A stretch of 64,000 nt of DNA from Paenibacillus sacheonensis. Its GTDB lineage: Bacteria > Bacillota > Bacilli > Paenibacillales > Paenibacillaceae. The stretch lies in assembly GCF_009909195.1 (NCBI RefSeq), contig NZ_JAAAMU010000024.1, positions 36,280-100,279 on the forward strand. Reading direction: 5' to 3'. Made by a program: the position numbers and the translations under genes. The notes beneath the pieces were generated by a model, which was given only the letters and a program-made list of their open reading frames with translations, did no database searches and was not told the origin of the DNA. Below, piece after piece: positions 43,483-50,780 of this stretch. Every line of letters begins with the position of its first letter. Within the stretch, counting starts at the first letter, position 1.

Positions 43483-43513
43483 AAAAAAGCACAGCGCCGG
43501 TCCGCGCTGTGCT
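43483..43513 (-). terminator. terminator after pbuG
   Basis: Minus-strand AGCACAGCGC / GCGCTGTGCT with a six-base loop, followed by six T. Confidence 0.88.
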
Positions 43514-43530
43514 CGAGTCTCTCTCTCTAT

Positions 43531-44919
43531 TTAGCCCTGGCTGCCGATCCAACCGTAGCGCGCGATGATCAGAATCGCGAGCACCCACATGAGCCAGTGG
43601 ACTTTGTATTTGCCTTTGCCCGACAGGTTGCCGACCGTTGCCAGCAGCACGTACGAGACGATACCCGCGGACACGCCGTTGGCGATGTTGTACGTGAACG
43701 GCATCAGCGCGATCGTCAGGAACGACGGAATCGCGAACACCATGTCTTGGAAGTCGATTTCTTTGATCGACTGCACCATCAGCACGCCCACGATGATGAG
43801 CGCCGCAGCCGTCGCGGAGCCCGGGATAAGCGAGATTAGGGGCCACAGGAACAGTGCCGCCAAGAAGGCAACGCCAGTCGTAACCGCCGTCAGGCCCGTG
43901 CGGCCGCCCTGCGCGATACCCGCGGAGCTCTCGACGAACGCCGTTACCGTACTCGTGCCGAGCATGGCGCCGCCGCTGACGCCGACCGCATCAACGAACA
44001 TCGCTTTGCCGACGAGCTTCTTGCCTTTTTCCGGATCCTTCATCGCGCCCGCGCGGTTAGCCGTACCGACCAGCGTACCGAACGTATCGAACAATTCCAC
44101 GAACGTGAACGTCGCGATGATGGAGATCAGACCCGTGTGCCATACGCCTTTGAAATCAAAATCCCAGAAGCTGAGTTCGTTGAAGTTCGGGGACCAGCTT
44201 TGGCCTTTGAGCGTTTCGCTCACGTTGACGTTGCCCGTGATGATCGCGATGATCGTCACGCCGATAATGCCGAACAGGATCGCGCCAGGCACGCGCAGTA
44301 CCATGAGCACGGCGATCAGCAGCACGCCGATCAGCGTCAGGTAGACGCTGGAGCTCTCCAGGCTGCCCATGTGCAGAACCGTTTCGAAGCCAAGGACGTC
44401 CGTGAACGTGCCCTTCGGAATGTCGTTCAGCGATTCCACGCCGACCGTCATGATGCCGCTGTTCTTCAGGCCGATGATCGTGATGAACAAGCCGATGCCG
44501 ACCGTAATCGCATGCTTCAAGCTGTCCGGAACGGCGACGATCAGCATCTGGCGAACCTGCGTGATCGTCAGGATCAAGAAGATGATACCCGAGATGAAGA
44601 CGGCCGTCAGCGCCATTTCCGGCGAAATCGGCGAATTCGTCGCTTTCGAAGCCAGTACGGTGGTCGCGAAGTACGCATTCAAGCCCATGCCCGGCGCAAG
44701 CGCCGCTGGGAAGTTAGCGAACAGCCCCATCGCGATCGTGAAGATACCTCCCGCAAGCGCGGTAGCCAAAAACACGGAGTAGACATTCAGTCCAGCCCCT
44801 CCGAGAATGCTTGGATTGACGGCCAGAATGTATGCCATCGTCATGAAAGTCGTAAGGCCCGCCATAATTTCCGTTCTTACATTTGTTCCGTGTTCCTTCA
44901 AACGAAAGAAACCACCCAT
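43531..44919 (-). CDS. pbuG: NCS2-type guanine/hypoxanthine permease (AzgA group)
   Basis: 462 residues, about 12-14 transmembrane segments. AzgA-type NCS2 features: EIMAGLTTFMTMAYILAVNP at the start, APGMGLNAYFATTVL, VESSAGIAQGGRTGLTAVTT and FTFVELFDTFGTLVGTA. It imports purine bases. It is preceded by its own guanine-class riboswitch and followed by a terminator, so it is a single-gene unit. In B. subtilis pbuG lies between guaA and the pur operon and is also purine-riboswitch controlled; the same position here supports the name. Confidence 0.92.
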   Translation of the reverse strand: MGGFFRLKEHGTNVRTEIMAGLTTFMTMAYILAVNPSILGGAGLNVYSVFLATALAGGIFTIAMGLFANFPAALAPGMGLNAYFATTVLASKATNSPISPEMALTAVFISGIIFLILTITQVRQMLIVAVPDSLKHAITVGIGLFITIIGLKNSGIMTVGVESLNDIPKGTFTDVLGFETVLHMGSLESSSVYLTLIGVLLIAVLMVLRVPGAILFGIIGVTIIAIITGNVNVSETLKGQSWSPNFNELSFWDFDFKGVWHTGLISIIATFTFVELFDTFGTLVGTANRAGAMKDPEKGKKLVGKAMFVDAVGVSGGAMLGTSTVTAFVESSAGIAQGGRTGLTAVTTGVAFLAALFLWPLISLIPGSATAAALIIVGVLMVQSIKEIDFQDMVFAIPSFLTIALMPFTYNIANGVSAGIVSYVLLATVGNLSGKGKYKVHWLMWVLAILIIARYGWIGSQG

Positions 44920-44955
44920 TTTTCTAAAACCCTCCCAAAAAATGTTGTCAGAACA

Positions 44956-45008
44956 AACAAAGAACCTAGAGAAAAACGCCGACGCTTCGGCATTATTCTC
45001 TAGGTTCT
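44956..45008 (-). terminator. riboswitch terminator upstream of pbuG
   Basis: Minus-strand AGAACCTAGAGAA / TTCTCTAGGTTCT with an inner GCCGA/TCGGC hairpin, then TTTGTTTGTT. CGTAGA at its 5' edge (45006-45011) is fully complementary to TCTACG in the aptamer P1, giving a clear antiterminator alternative. Confidence 0.88.
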
Positions 45009-45064
45009 ACGCAAAAACAAGACACGGAGCCCGCGAATGGACCGTTCGCGCGCGCGTTCTTGCT

Positions 45065-45134
45065 CTTCGTAGACAGGTCATTTACGGTGACCTCGTAGAG
45101 ACTCTCAAGCCGATTCTTGAGATTATACGAAAAG
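45065..45134 (-). promoter_or_regulatory. purine riboswitch (guanine class) of pbuG
   Basis: On the minus strand: TTCGTATAATCTCAAGAATC, P2 with CTCAAG/CTTGAG, core GAGTCTCTAC, P3 GAGGTCA...TGACCT with loop CCGTAAA, then GTCTACGAAGA. P1 pairs TTCGTA with TACGAA. The specificity base is C (GTCTACG), so guanine/hypoxanthine is expected. Ligand binding should release the terminator and switch pbuG off. Confidence 0.95.
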
Positions 45135-45166
45135 ACATGCAATTTGTTTGTATTGAGTCTGTGAAC

Positions 45167-45196
45167 ATTTTAGCTAGATTATTCACGGCCTGTCAA
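45167..45196 (-). promoter_or_regulatory. pbuG promoter
   Basis: Minus-strand TTGACA, 18-base spacer, TAAAAT, about 30 bases before the aptamer. Confidence 0.8.
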
Positions 45197-45280
45197 TGGA
45201 AAACGTTCGGATATCAGGTTGAAAATAGCGGGTTTTCGTACCGAATGGCAAAAAATCGCAAGAATCGGCCTCGAAATGCA

Positions 45281-45308
45281 AAAAACCGCCCGAGAATGCT
45301 CGAACGGT
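45281..45308 (-). terminator. terminator after guaA
   Basis: Minus-strand ACCG-TTCGAG-CATT-CTCGGG-CGGT followed by a T-run, 20 bases past the guaA stop. Confidence 0.78.
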
Positions 45309-45328
45309 CTTGTTATTCGCGATAACCC

Positions 45329-46867
45329 TTACTCCCACTCGATCGTGGCCGGCGGCTTCGACGTCACGTCGTAGACGATCCGGTTCACGTTCTCGACTTC
45401 GTTGACGATCCGCACGGAGATCTTCTCCAGCACGTCCCAAGGGATGCGCGCCCAGTCCGCCGTCATGCCGTCGATGGACGTCACCGCGCGAATGCCTACC
45501 GTGTAGGAATACGTACGGGCGTCGCCCATGACGCCGACGCTCTTCATGTTCGGCAGCGCCGTGAAGTACTGCCAGATCTCACGGTCGAGACCGGCTTTGG
45601 CGATCTCGTCGCGCAGGATCGCATCGGAATCGCGTACGATCTTCAGCTTGTCCTCCGTCACTTCGCCCAGCACGCGGATCGCAAGACCCGGGCCCGGGAA
45701 CGGCTGGCGCCATACGATCGCTTCAGGCAGGCCGCATTCTTCGCCGACCTTGCGGACTTCGTCCTTGAACAAAGCCTTCAAAGGCTCGACGAGCTTGAAT
45801 TTGATGTCTTCGGGCAAGCCGCCGACGTTATGATGCGATTTGATCGTTTGCGCCGTCGCCGTGCCGCTCTCGACGATATCCGTATACAGCGTGCCCTGCG
45901 CGAGGAATTCGAAATCGTCGAACTTCGCCGATTCCTCCTGGAACACGTAGATGAATTCGTTGCCGATGATTTTGCGTTTCTGTTCCGGGTCGTCCACGCC
46001 TTTCAGCTTGCCCATGAAGCGTTCCTTGGCATCGATCTTGACCACTTTCATGTCGAACTTGCCGACGAACGTCTCCATGACGCCTTCGGCTTCGTCTTTG
46101 CGGAGCAGGCCGTGATCGATGAACATGCAAGTCAGTTGATCGCCGATCGCCTTATGCAGCAGGATCGCCACGACGGAGGAATCCACGCCGCCGGACAGCG
46201 CGCACAGCACTTTTCCGCTGCCGACCTGCGCGCGGATGTCGCGGATCGTGTCGTCGATGAACGTGCTCATGCTCCAGTTGCCTTCGCATCCGCACACGTT
46301 ATAGAGGAAGTTGCGGATCATTTCGTTCCCTTGCAGCGAGTGGCGCACTTCCGGATGGAATTGTACCGCGAACAGCTTGCGGTCCGGATGGCTCATCGCC
46401 GCGATCGGCGCATGGTCCGTGCTGGCATCGACGCGGAAGCCTTCAGGCAGCTGAACGACATGGTCGCCGTGGCTCATCCATACGGTCTGGCGGTTCTCCA
46501 GGTCCTTCACGAGCTCGCTGCCCGCGGCGAAATCCACTTCCGCTTTGCCGTATTCGCGCTTGCCGGCGCGTTCGACCTTGCCTTCGAGCTGATGCGCGAT
46601 CAGCTGCATGCCGTAGCAAATGCCGAAGATCGGCAGGCCCAAATCATAAATCGCGGGATCTACGAGCGGCGATTTCTCCTCATATACGCTTGCCGGTCCT
46701 CCCGAGAACACGATGCCTTTCGGCTGCAGTTCGCGGATCCGTTCCACCGAGGTATTGTAAGGCAGCAATTCGCTGTACACGCCCAAATCCCGGATACGTC
46801 TTGCAATCAGCTGGTTGTACTGTCCGCCGAAATCGAGGACAACGATCATTTCATTTGGCTTGTTCAC
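45329..46867 (-). CDS. guaA: GMP synthase (glutamine-hydrolysing)
   Basis: 512 residues from GTG 46867, with GGGAGG upstream; B. subtilis GuaA is 513. Converts XMP, glutamine and ATP to GMP. The N-terminal class I amidotransferase has FGICYGMQLIAHQLEGKVER with the nucleophile Cys and the His/Glu pair in QFHPEVRHS. The ATP pyrophosphatase P-loop is ALSGGVDSSVVAILLHKA. The C-terminal dimerisation domain ends KPPATIEWE. It has its own promoter at 46901-46929 and no riboswitch. Confidence 0.97.
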   Translation of the reverse strand: MNKPNEMIVVLDFGGQYNQLIARRIRDLGVYSELLPYNTSVERIRELQPKGIVFSGGPASVYEEKSPLVDPAIYDLGLPIFGICYGMQLIAHQLEGKVERAGKREYGKAEVDFAAGSELVKDLENRQTVWMSHGDHVVQLPEGFRVDASTDHAPIAAMSHPDRKLFAVQFHPEVRHSLQGNEMIRNFLYNVCGCEGNWSMSTFIDDTIRDIRAQVGSGKVLCALSGGVDSSVVAILLHKAIGDQLTCMFIDHGLLRKDEAEGVMETFVGKFDMKVVKIDAKERFMGKLKGVDDPEQKRKIIGNEFIYVFQEESAKFDDFEFLAQGTLYTDIVESGTATAQTIKSHHNVGGLPEDIKFKLVEPLKALFKDEVRKVGEECGLPEAIVWRQPFPGPGLAIRVLGEVTEDKLKIVRDSDAILRDEIAKAGLDREIWQYFTALPNMKSVGVMGDARTYSYTVGIRAVTSIDGMTADWARIPWDVLEKISVRIVNEVENVNRIVYDVTSKPPATIEWE

Positions 46868-46900
46868 TTTTGTAGAAGCCTCCCTCAAATCATTGTGTCA

Positions 46901-46929
46901 ATTATATATAGGCGGTATGGGACAGTCAA
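46901..46929 (-). promoter_or_regulatory. guaA promoter
   Basis: Minus-strand TTGACT, 17-base spacer, TATAAT, with the -10 ending 34 bases before the GTG start. The leader is too short for a riboswitch. Confidence 0.88.
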
Positions 46930-47013
46930 GAAAACGAAGGGCCCAAATAAGAGGCGGAAAAATGTAACCGCTACCGCTGGATAAATGATGCAATGACGCG
47001 TGCCGCATCGCGC

Positions 47014-47054
47014 AAAAAGAGCCGGACGGACCCGTTCTCGGCCCATCCGGCTCT
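47014..47054 (-). terminator. terminator after the ParM-like gene
   Basis: Minus-strand AGAGCCGGA / TCCGGCTCT (47018-47054) with a long loop and five T. Confidence 0.8.
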
Positions 47055-47077
47055 CATGCATCGTGATTGGATCAGGC

Positions 47078-48184
47078 TCACTCGGCCGCGGCTGCGGTAA
47101 GCGCCTGCTGTTGCTTGTTCTTGGCCAGCTTCAAGTAGCCGTGCACGTTCTGGAATTCGCTGTCTTCCACGTAGCGCAGCCGGATAGATCCCGCTCCGTC
47201 GTCCAGGTAGCTCCGCAGCGCTGCGGCGCCGCCCCCAAGGACGTAGAAGCATTGGATATCCGGATTCTTCTTCCATCGCTTGACGATGAGATCCAGCACC
47301 TTGTTCGCCGCGCGGCCGAAGTAATTGTCCACGATCGGACGGATGTCCGCCTGCCCTTCCCCGATACGGTGAATAAGGTAATCGTTGCTCTTGATCTTCT
47401 GAATCAGCTTCGTGCGGCTCGGGAAACGGTGTCCGAACTGATCCTCGACGTCCCGGATGATCTGGTCCAGGTAGCCGGCCAGTCCGAACTGCTCGCCCGT
47501 GCTGAACTGATTGTCGATGCTCATCCGCTTGATGACCGGGAAGTCCGTCGTCAGCGCGCCCATCTCGCAGATGCCGATGCAGCCGTAGTACAGCTCTTCG
47601 TTGCGCACCGCCAAATTGTCGTGCGTCGCCATATGAAACAGCGCGGCAGCGCCCTCGATCGACACGACCGCCCGCTTGATGACGACCTTGATCGAGCGTC
47701 CGCGCAGCTTCGGCGTAGAGAGGAAGGTCACTTCATGCTCGCCGACGAGGCGCTCCTCGAACTGCTTATGGAAGCCGGCATACGTGCGGACGGGAAGCCC
47801 GGTGCCGACGATATATTCCACGACTTGGCTCGTCTGTCCCTCGGACGGCTGATAGGAGCCGCTCGTGAGACCCGCGTAAGCCAGCGCCGTCAACGCCACG
47901 ATCAGCGCCTGGTCGCTCGTCGCCTTGTTGTCGGTTTCTTCCAGCTCGGAGTTGTCCTGGTCTTCCATGGCGAGCATGCCAACGAAATACCGCTGGTTGT
48001 TCTTCTTCAGCTTCGGGCTGTACACCCGCACGTCCAGCGCCTTCAGCGGCGAATCTTCCTCTTGGAAAATATGCCGTTCGTAGCCCGGCGCGAGAATGCT
48101 CGGAATGACGACGGGCTCCGTCGCTCCGTCGATCAACAATTTGATGCTGTCGTTTCCTACGTCTATACCTGCGAGCTTGATCAC
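47078..48184 (-). CDS. ParM/StbA-family actin-like ATPase
   Basis: 368 residues from GTG 48184 with GGAGGAAATCATT upstream. Actin/Hsp70-fold features: phosphate-1 loop IKLAGIDVGNDSIKLLIDG, the phosphate-2-like CIGICEMGALTTDF, and the adenosine motif FYVLGGGAAALRSYL. The family assembles filaments; ParM and related proteins segregate plasmids together with a DNA-binding adaptor and a centromere. No ParR-like adaptor or iteron array is seen, and the surroundings are chromosomal. It is divergent from an M23 peptidase-bactofilin pair, which suggests but does not prove a cell-envelope or cytoskeletal role. Confidence 0.85.
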   Translation of the reverse strand: MIKLAGIDVGNDSIKLLIDGATEPVVIPSILAPGYERHIFQEEDSPLKALDVRVYSPKLKKNNQRYFVGMLAMEDQDNSELEETDNKATSDQALIVALTALAYAGLTSGSYQPSEGQTSQVVEYIVGTGLPVRTYAGFHKQFEERLVGEHEVTFLSTPKLRGRSIKVVIKRAVVSIEGAAALFHMATHDNLAVRNEELYYGCIGICEMGALTTDFPVIKRMSIDNQFSTGEQFGLAGYLDQIIRDVEDQFGHRFPSRTKLIQKIKSNDYLIHRIGEGQADIRPIVDNYFGRAANKVLDLIVKRWKKNPDIQCFYVLGGGAAALRSYLDDGAGSIRLRYVEDSEFQNVHGYLKLAKNKQQQALTAAAAE

Positions 48185-48411
48185 AATGATTTCCTCCGTT
48201 CATGTCTTGAAGCCGGCTCGCCGCCTATGCCTGCTTGGCGAATTCAGCGGCTGGCTAATCCGTATAGTGGCTCATCATTTCGCCATCATCCGACAAATTC
48301 CTTTCAGAATGTCGAATTTATTTCAAAGCTAAGCTTTTTGCGAGCGTCTGCCGAAATTAATCGGTATATGTGTTTTCGGCATAATCATCCCAAAACGTTA
48401 AGGAGGCAGGC

Positions 48412-49425
48412 ATGAAGAAGAAAAGACGTCTTGCGGGCGGCCGGTATACGTTTCTCGTTCTTCCCGACGACGGCGGTCCTTCCGTTCGGTTTCGGGCCTC
48501 CGCCCTCCTCTTGGCGGTTATACCGATCTTGACGATCGCGCTGGCCGGCGCGGCGTCGACGTTCTATCTGCTGCATGAACGCAGCGCATGGAAAGTGGAC
48601 CGCCTCCAGGAGCAAATCGCCATGAGCTCCGGCTCGTACCGAAGCGAAATCGCCTTCAAGGACGCCTCCATCCTGAATCTCCGGAAGCAAGTGGTCGAAT
48701 TCGCGGGGCAGGCCGCCGACGTACAGTCGCGCTTGGACGAGCTGGACAAGCTGGCTTCGGCCATGCAGTCCTTCGTCGGCCTGAAGGATTCCTCCCCGCG
48801 GGAGAAAACCGCCGAAGACGGCACCGGGGGCGAGCTCTTCACCGCGACCGACAGCGATTACAGGGACTTAGCCGACGGCATGGACGACTTGTACGCCTCG
48901 CTGGATGCCGAGATCGACGAGTTGAAAGCGACGCTGACCCGCGCGCATACCGAGGTCGTGAAGAAAAAGCAGCTGCTGCGCTCGGTGCCTTCATTGTGGC
49001 CGACGCATTCGCAGCGCATCACGTCGCAGTTCGGCGTGCGGATCGACCCGTTCACCGGCAACCCCGCCAAGCATACCGGACTTGATATCGCCGGACATTT
49101 CGGCGATTCCGTCTACGCCGCGGCCGACGGCACGGTAAGCGAGACCGGCTTTACGAGCACGCTCGGCAACTATGTCCTCATCCGCCATAAGGGAAGCCTT
49201 TCAACCAAATACATGCATATGTCCCGGATATCCGTCCGAAAGGGCGACGTTCTTAAGCAGGGCGGCGTTATCGGCGCCATGGGCTCCACCGGGCGCAGCA
49301 CCGGTCCTCATCTTCACTTCGAGGTGCTGGAGCATGGCGTGCCCGTCGATCCGAAACCGTACTTAAACATAGCTATGAAGGAGCTGCCGACTGATGTTCA
49401 AGTTTTGGAAGAGAGACAAGATTAG
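48412..49425 (+). CDS. M23 family peptidoglycan endopeptidase, membrane-anchored
   Basis: 337 residues with AAGGAGG before the ATG. A basic start (MKKKRRLAGGRYTFLVLPDD), one transmembrane helix (about 30-52), a coiled-coil stalk (about 58-190, VDRLQEQIAM ... DELKATLTRAHTEVVKKKQL), then the LytM/M23 zinc domain: ITSQFGVRIDPFTGNPAKHT with GLDIAG, and HLHFEVLEHG. The metal ligands of HxxxD and HxH are present. It cleaves peptide cross-links in peptidoglycan. It overlaps the bactofilin gene by 32 bp, so both are co-expressed; M23 peptidase-bactofilin pairs are a known conserved arrangement. Confidence 0.93.
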   Translation: MKKKRRLAGGRYTFLVLPDDGGPSVRFRASALLLAVIPILTIALAGAASTFYLLHERSAWKVDRLQEQIAMSSGSYRSEIAFKDASILNLRKQVVEFAGQAADVQSRLDELDKLASAMQSFVGLKDSSPREKTAEDGTGGELFTATDSDYRDLADGMDDLYASLDAEIDELKATLTRAHTEVVKKKQLLRSVPSLWPTHSQRITSQFGVRIDPFTGNPAKHTGLDIAGHFGDSVYAAADGTVSETGFTSTLGNYVLIRHKGSLSTKYMHMSRISVRKGDVLKQGGVIGAMGSTGRSTGPHLHFEVLEHGVPVDPKPYLNIAMKELPTDVQVLEERQD

Positions 49426-50683
49426 CACGCTGCTGACCGATACGTTCATCGGCGAAGGCACCATCGTCGAAGGCGCGATCCGCTCGGCCGGCAGCGTCCG
49501 GCTGGAGGGCCAGCTGCGCGGCGACGTATTCAGCGAGGGAGACGTGGTGCTGGGCGAAAGCGCGTTTGCCATCTCCAACATTACGGCACGGAATGTATTC
49601 CTGGCCGGCCAGGTAACGGGGAACGTGCGCATCAGCGGCAAGCTGACGATCGCGGCGACCGGCAAATTATACGGCGACTTGGACGCGGCTACGATCGCGA
49701 TCGAAGAAGGCGGCGTCTTCCAAGGCAACAGCGCCATGGATACGGGCGAGCCCGTCGTCAGCCCCGTGGAGCGCCGCGGCGGACGCGACCGCCGCGCGGC
49801 GGGCGGGTCCGGTTACGACGGCGAAGAGCGCAGGAGCGGTTATGACCGCCGGGACAAGGACGGGCAGTCCGCGCTGCGGCTGAGCCGATTGGCGTCCGAT
49901 CGGGTCCGCTCCTCCCTCGCGGCGGCGGAAACCGCGGCGGGGCCGGAGGACGCGCCGGCAACGACTCCGGACACTACTCCGGCCGCTCCGGCCGCGCCTG
50001 CGGCCGATCCGCTGCGCGAAAGCGGGCGGGCGTTCATGCAGAGCATGCATGGCGGCGGCAGGCAGGCTGGAGCCGCAGCCGAAGGCATCAGCGAGGATGA
50101 ACGGGCTGCATTGGGCATGCCGGGCCATACGGTCATCGCTGCGGCTTCATTGATCTCAGCAAGCAAGGCCGGACCTATCGGAGATACGGTGGCGGCCGAA
50201 GGAAGCAGCGAGGAGCTCCCGGCGGACACGGCCGGGGATCAAGCAGCGAAGGCGGCAGCTGCCGCGGATGGGCTTGCCGAGCTGCTCGATGACGTTACTG
50301 CGGCCGCGGACGCGTCGGTAGATGCCGCGCTTGCAGCGGACAGCCTCTTCGGCGGAGAATCCGATAACGCCGCAGCGCCCGCGCCCGCCACAATGGATGC
50401 CATGCTCGCAACCGAAGCGCCTTCCGAGGAACTATTCGTCCATGCTGGCAGAGCGCCCGTCGGCGTCGAGTCAGATACCGCCCTTGAAGCGAGCGATTCG
50501 TCCCCAAGCACGATCTTCGCCTCCCCTATCGATCCTAACGGCAGCGTCGCGGATGCCATATCTATGGAGCTCGAAACTGTCGATGCCGGCGTGCAGTCCG
50601 GGAGCCCCACGGCATCCGGCGCCGGCCCGGACAACGCTTCCCGGAGGGAAGAGGAAGCCGCGGCCTTATTGCGAAATTGGTAG
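49394..50683 (+). CDS. bactofilin with a long Ala-rich C-terminal extension
   Basis: 429 residues; the ATG is preceded by GAAGGAGCTGCC within the peptidase gene. The bactofilin beta-helix is at about 8-115 (TLLTDTFIGEGTIVEGAIRS, VRLEGQLRGDVFSEGDVVLG, NVRISGKLTIAATGKLYGDL). Bactofilins polymerise without nucleotides and scaffold cell-wall enzymes. Residues ~120-155 are rich in Arg/Gly/Asp/Tyr, and the remaining ~270 are Ala/Ser/Asp/Glu-rich and probably disordered (ASVDAALAADSLFGGESDNA). Most bactofilins lack such a tail. Closed by a strong terminator. Confidence 0.9.
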   Translation: MFKFWKRDKISTLLTDTFIGEGTIVEGAIRSAGSVRLEGQLRGDVFSEGDVVLGESAFAISNITARNVFLAGQVTGNVRISGKLTIAATGKLYGDLDAATIAIEEGGVFQGNSAMDTGEPVVSPVERRGGRDRRAAGGSGYDGEERRSGYDRRDKDGQSALRLSRLASDRVRSSLAAAETAAGPEDAPATTPDTTPAAPAAPAADPLRESGRAFMQSMHGGGRQAGAAAEGISEDERAALGMPGHTVIAAASLISASKAGPIGDTVAAEGSSEELPADTAGDQAAKAAAAADGLAELLDDVTAAADASVDAALAADSLFGGESDNAAAPAPATMDAMLATEAPSEELFVHAGRAPVGVESDTALEASDSSPSTIFASPIDPNGSVADAISMELETVDAGVQSGSPTASGAGPDNASRREEEAAALLRNW

Positions 50684-50716
50684 CAGCCAAGGCACGACGC
50701 AAATCGAACGCAAATT

Positions 50717-50748
50717 AGCCTTGGCAGCCGCGGCCGCCAAGGCTTTTT
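50717..50748 (+). terminator. terminator after bactofilin
   Basis: AGCCTTGGC - nine bases - GCCAAGGCT followed by TTTTTAT. Confidence 0.88.
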
Positions 50749-50780
50749 ATAGTAGAAGTTCCTTCGGCCGGGGGAGGCCT

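Noticed and set aside
46868..46930. Purine riboswitch before guaA
   Set aside because: The leader between the promoter and the GTG is about 34 bases, too short for an aptamer.
47078..48184. Plasmid partition locus
   Set aside because: No ParR-like adaptor, iterons or replication gene; housekeeping chromosomal genes adjoin it.
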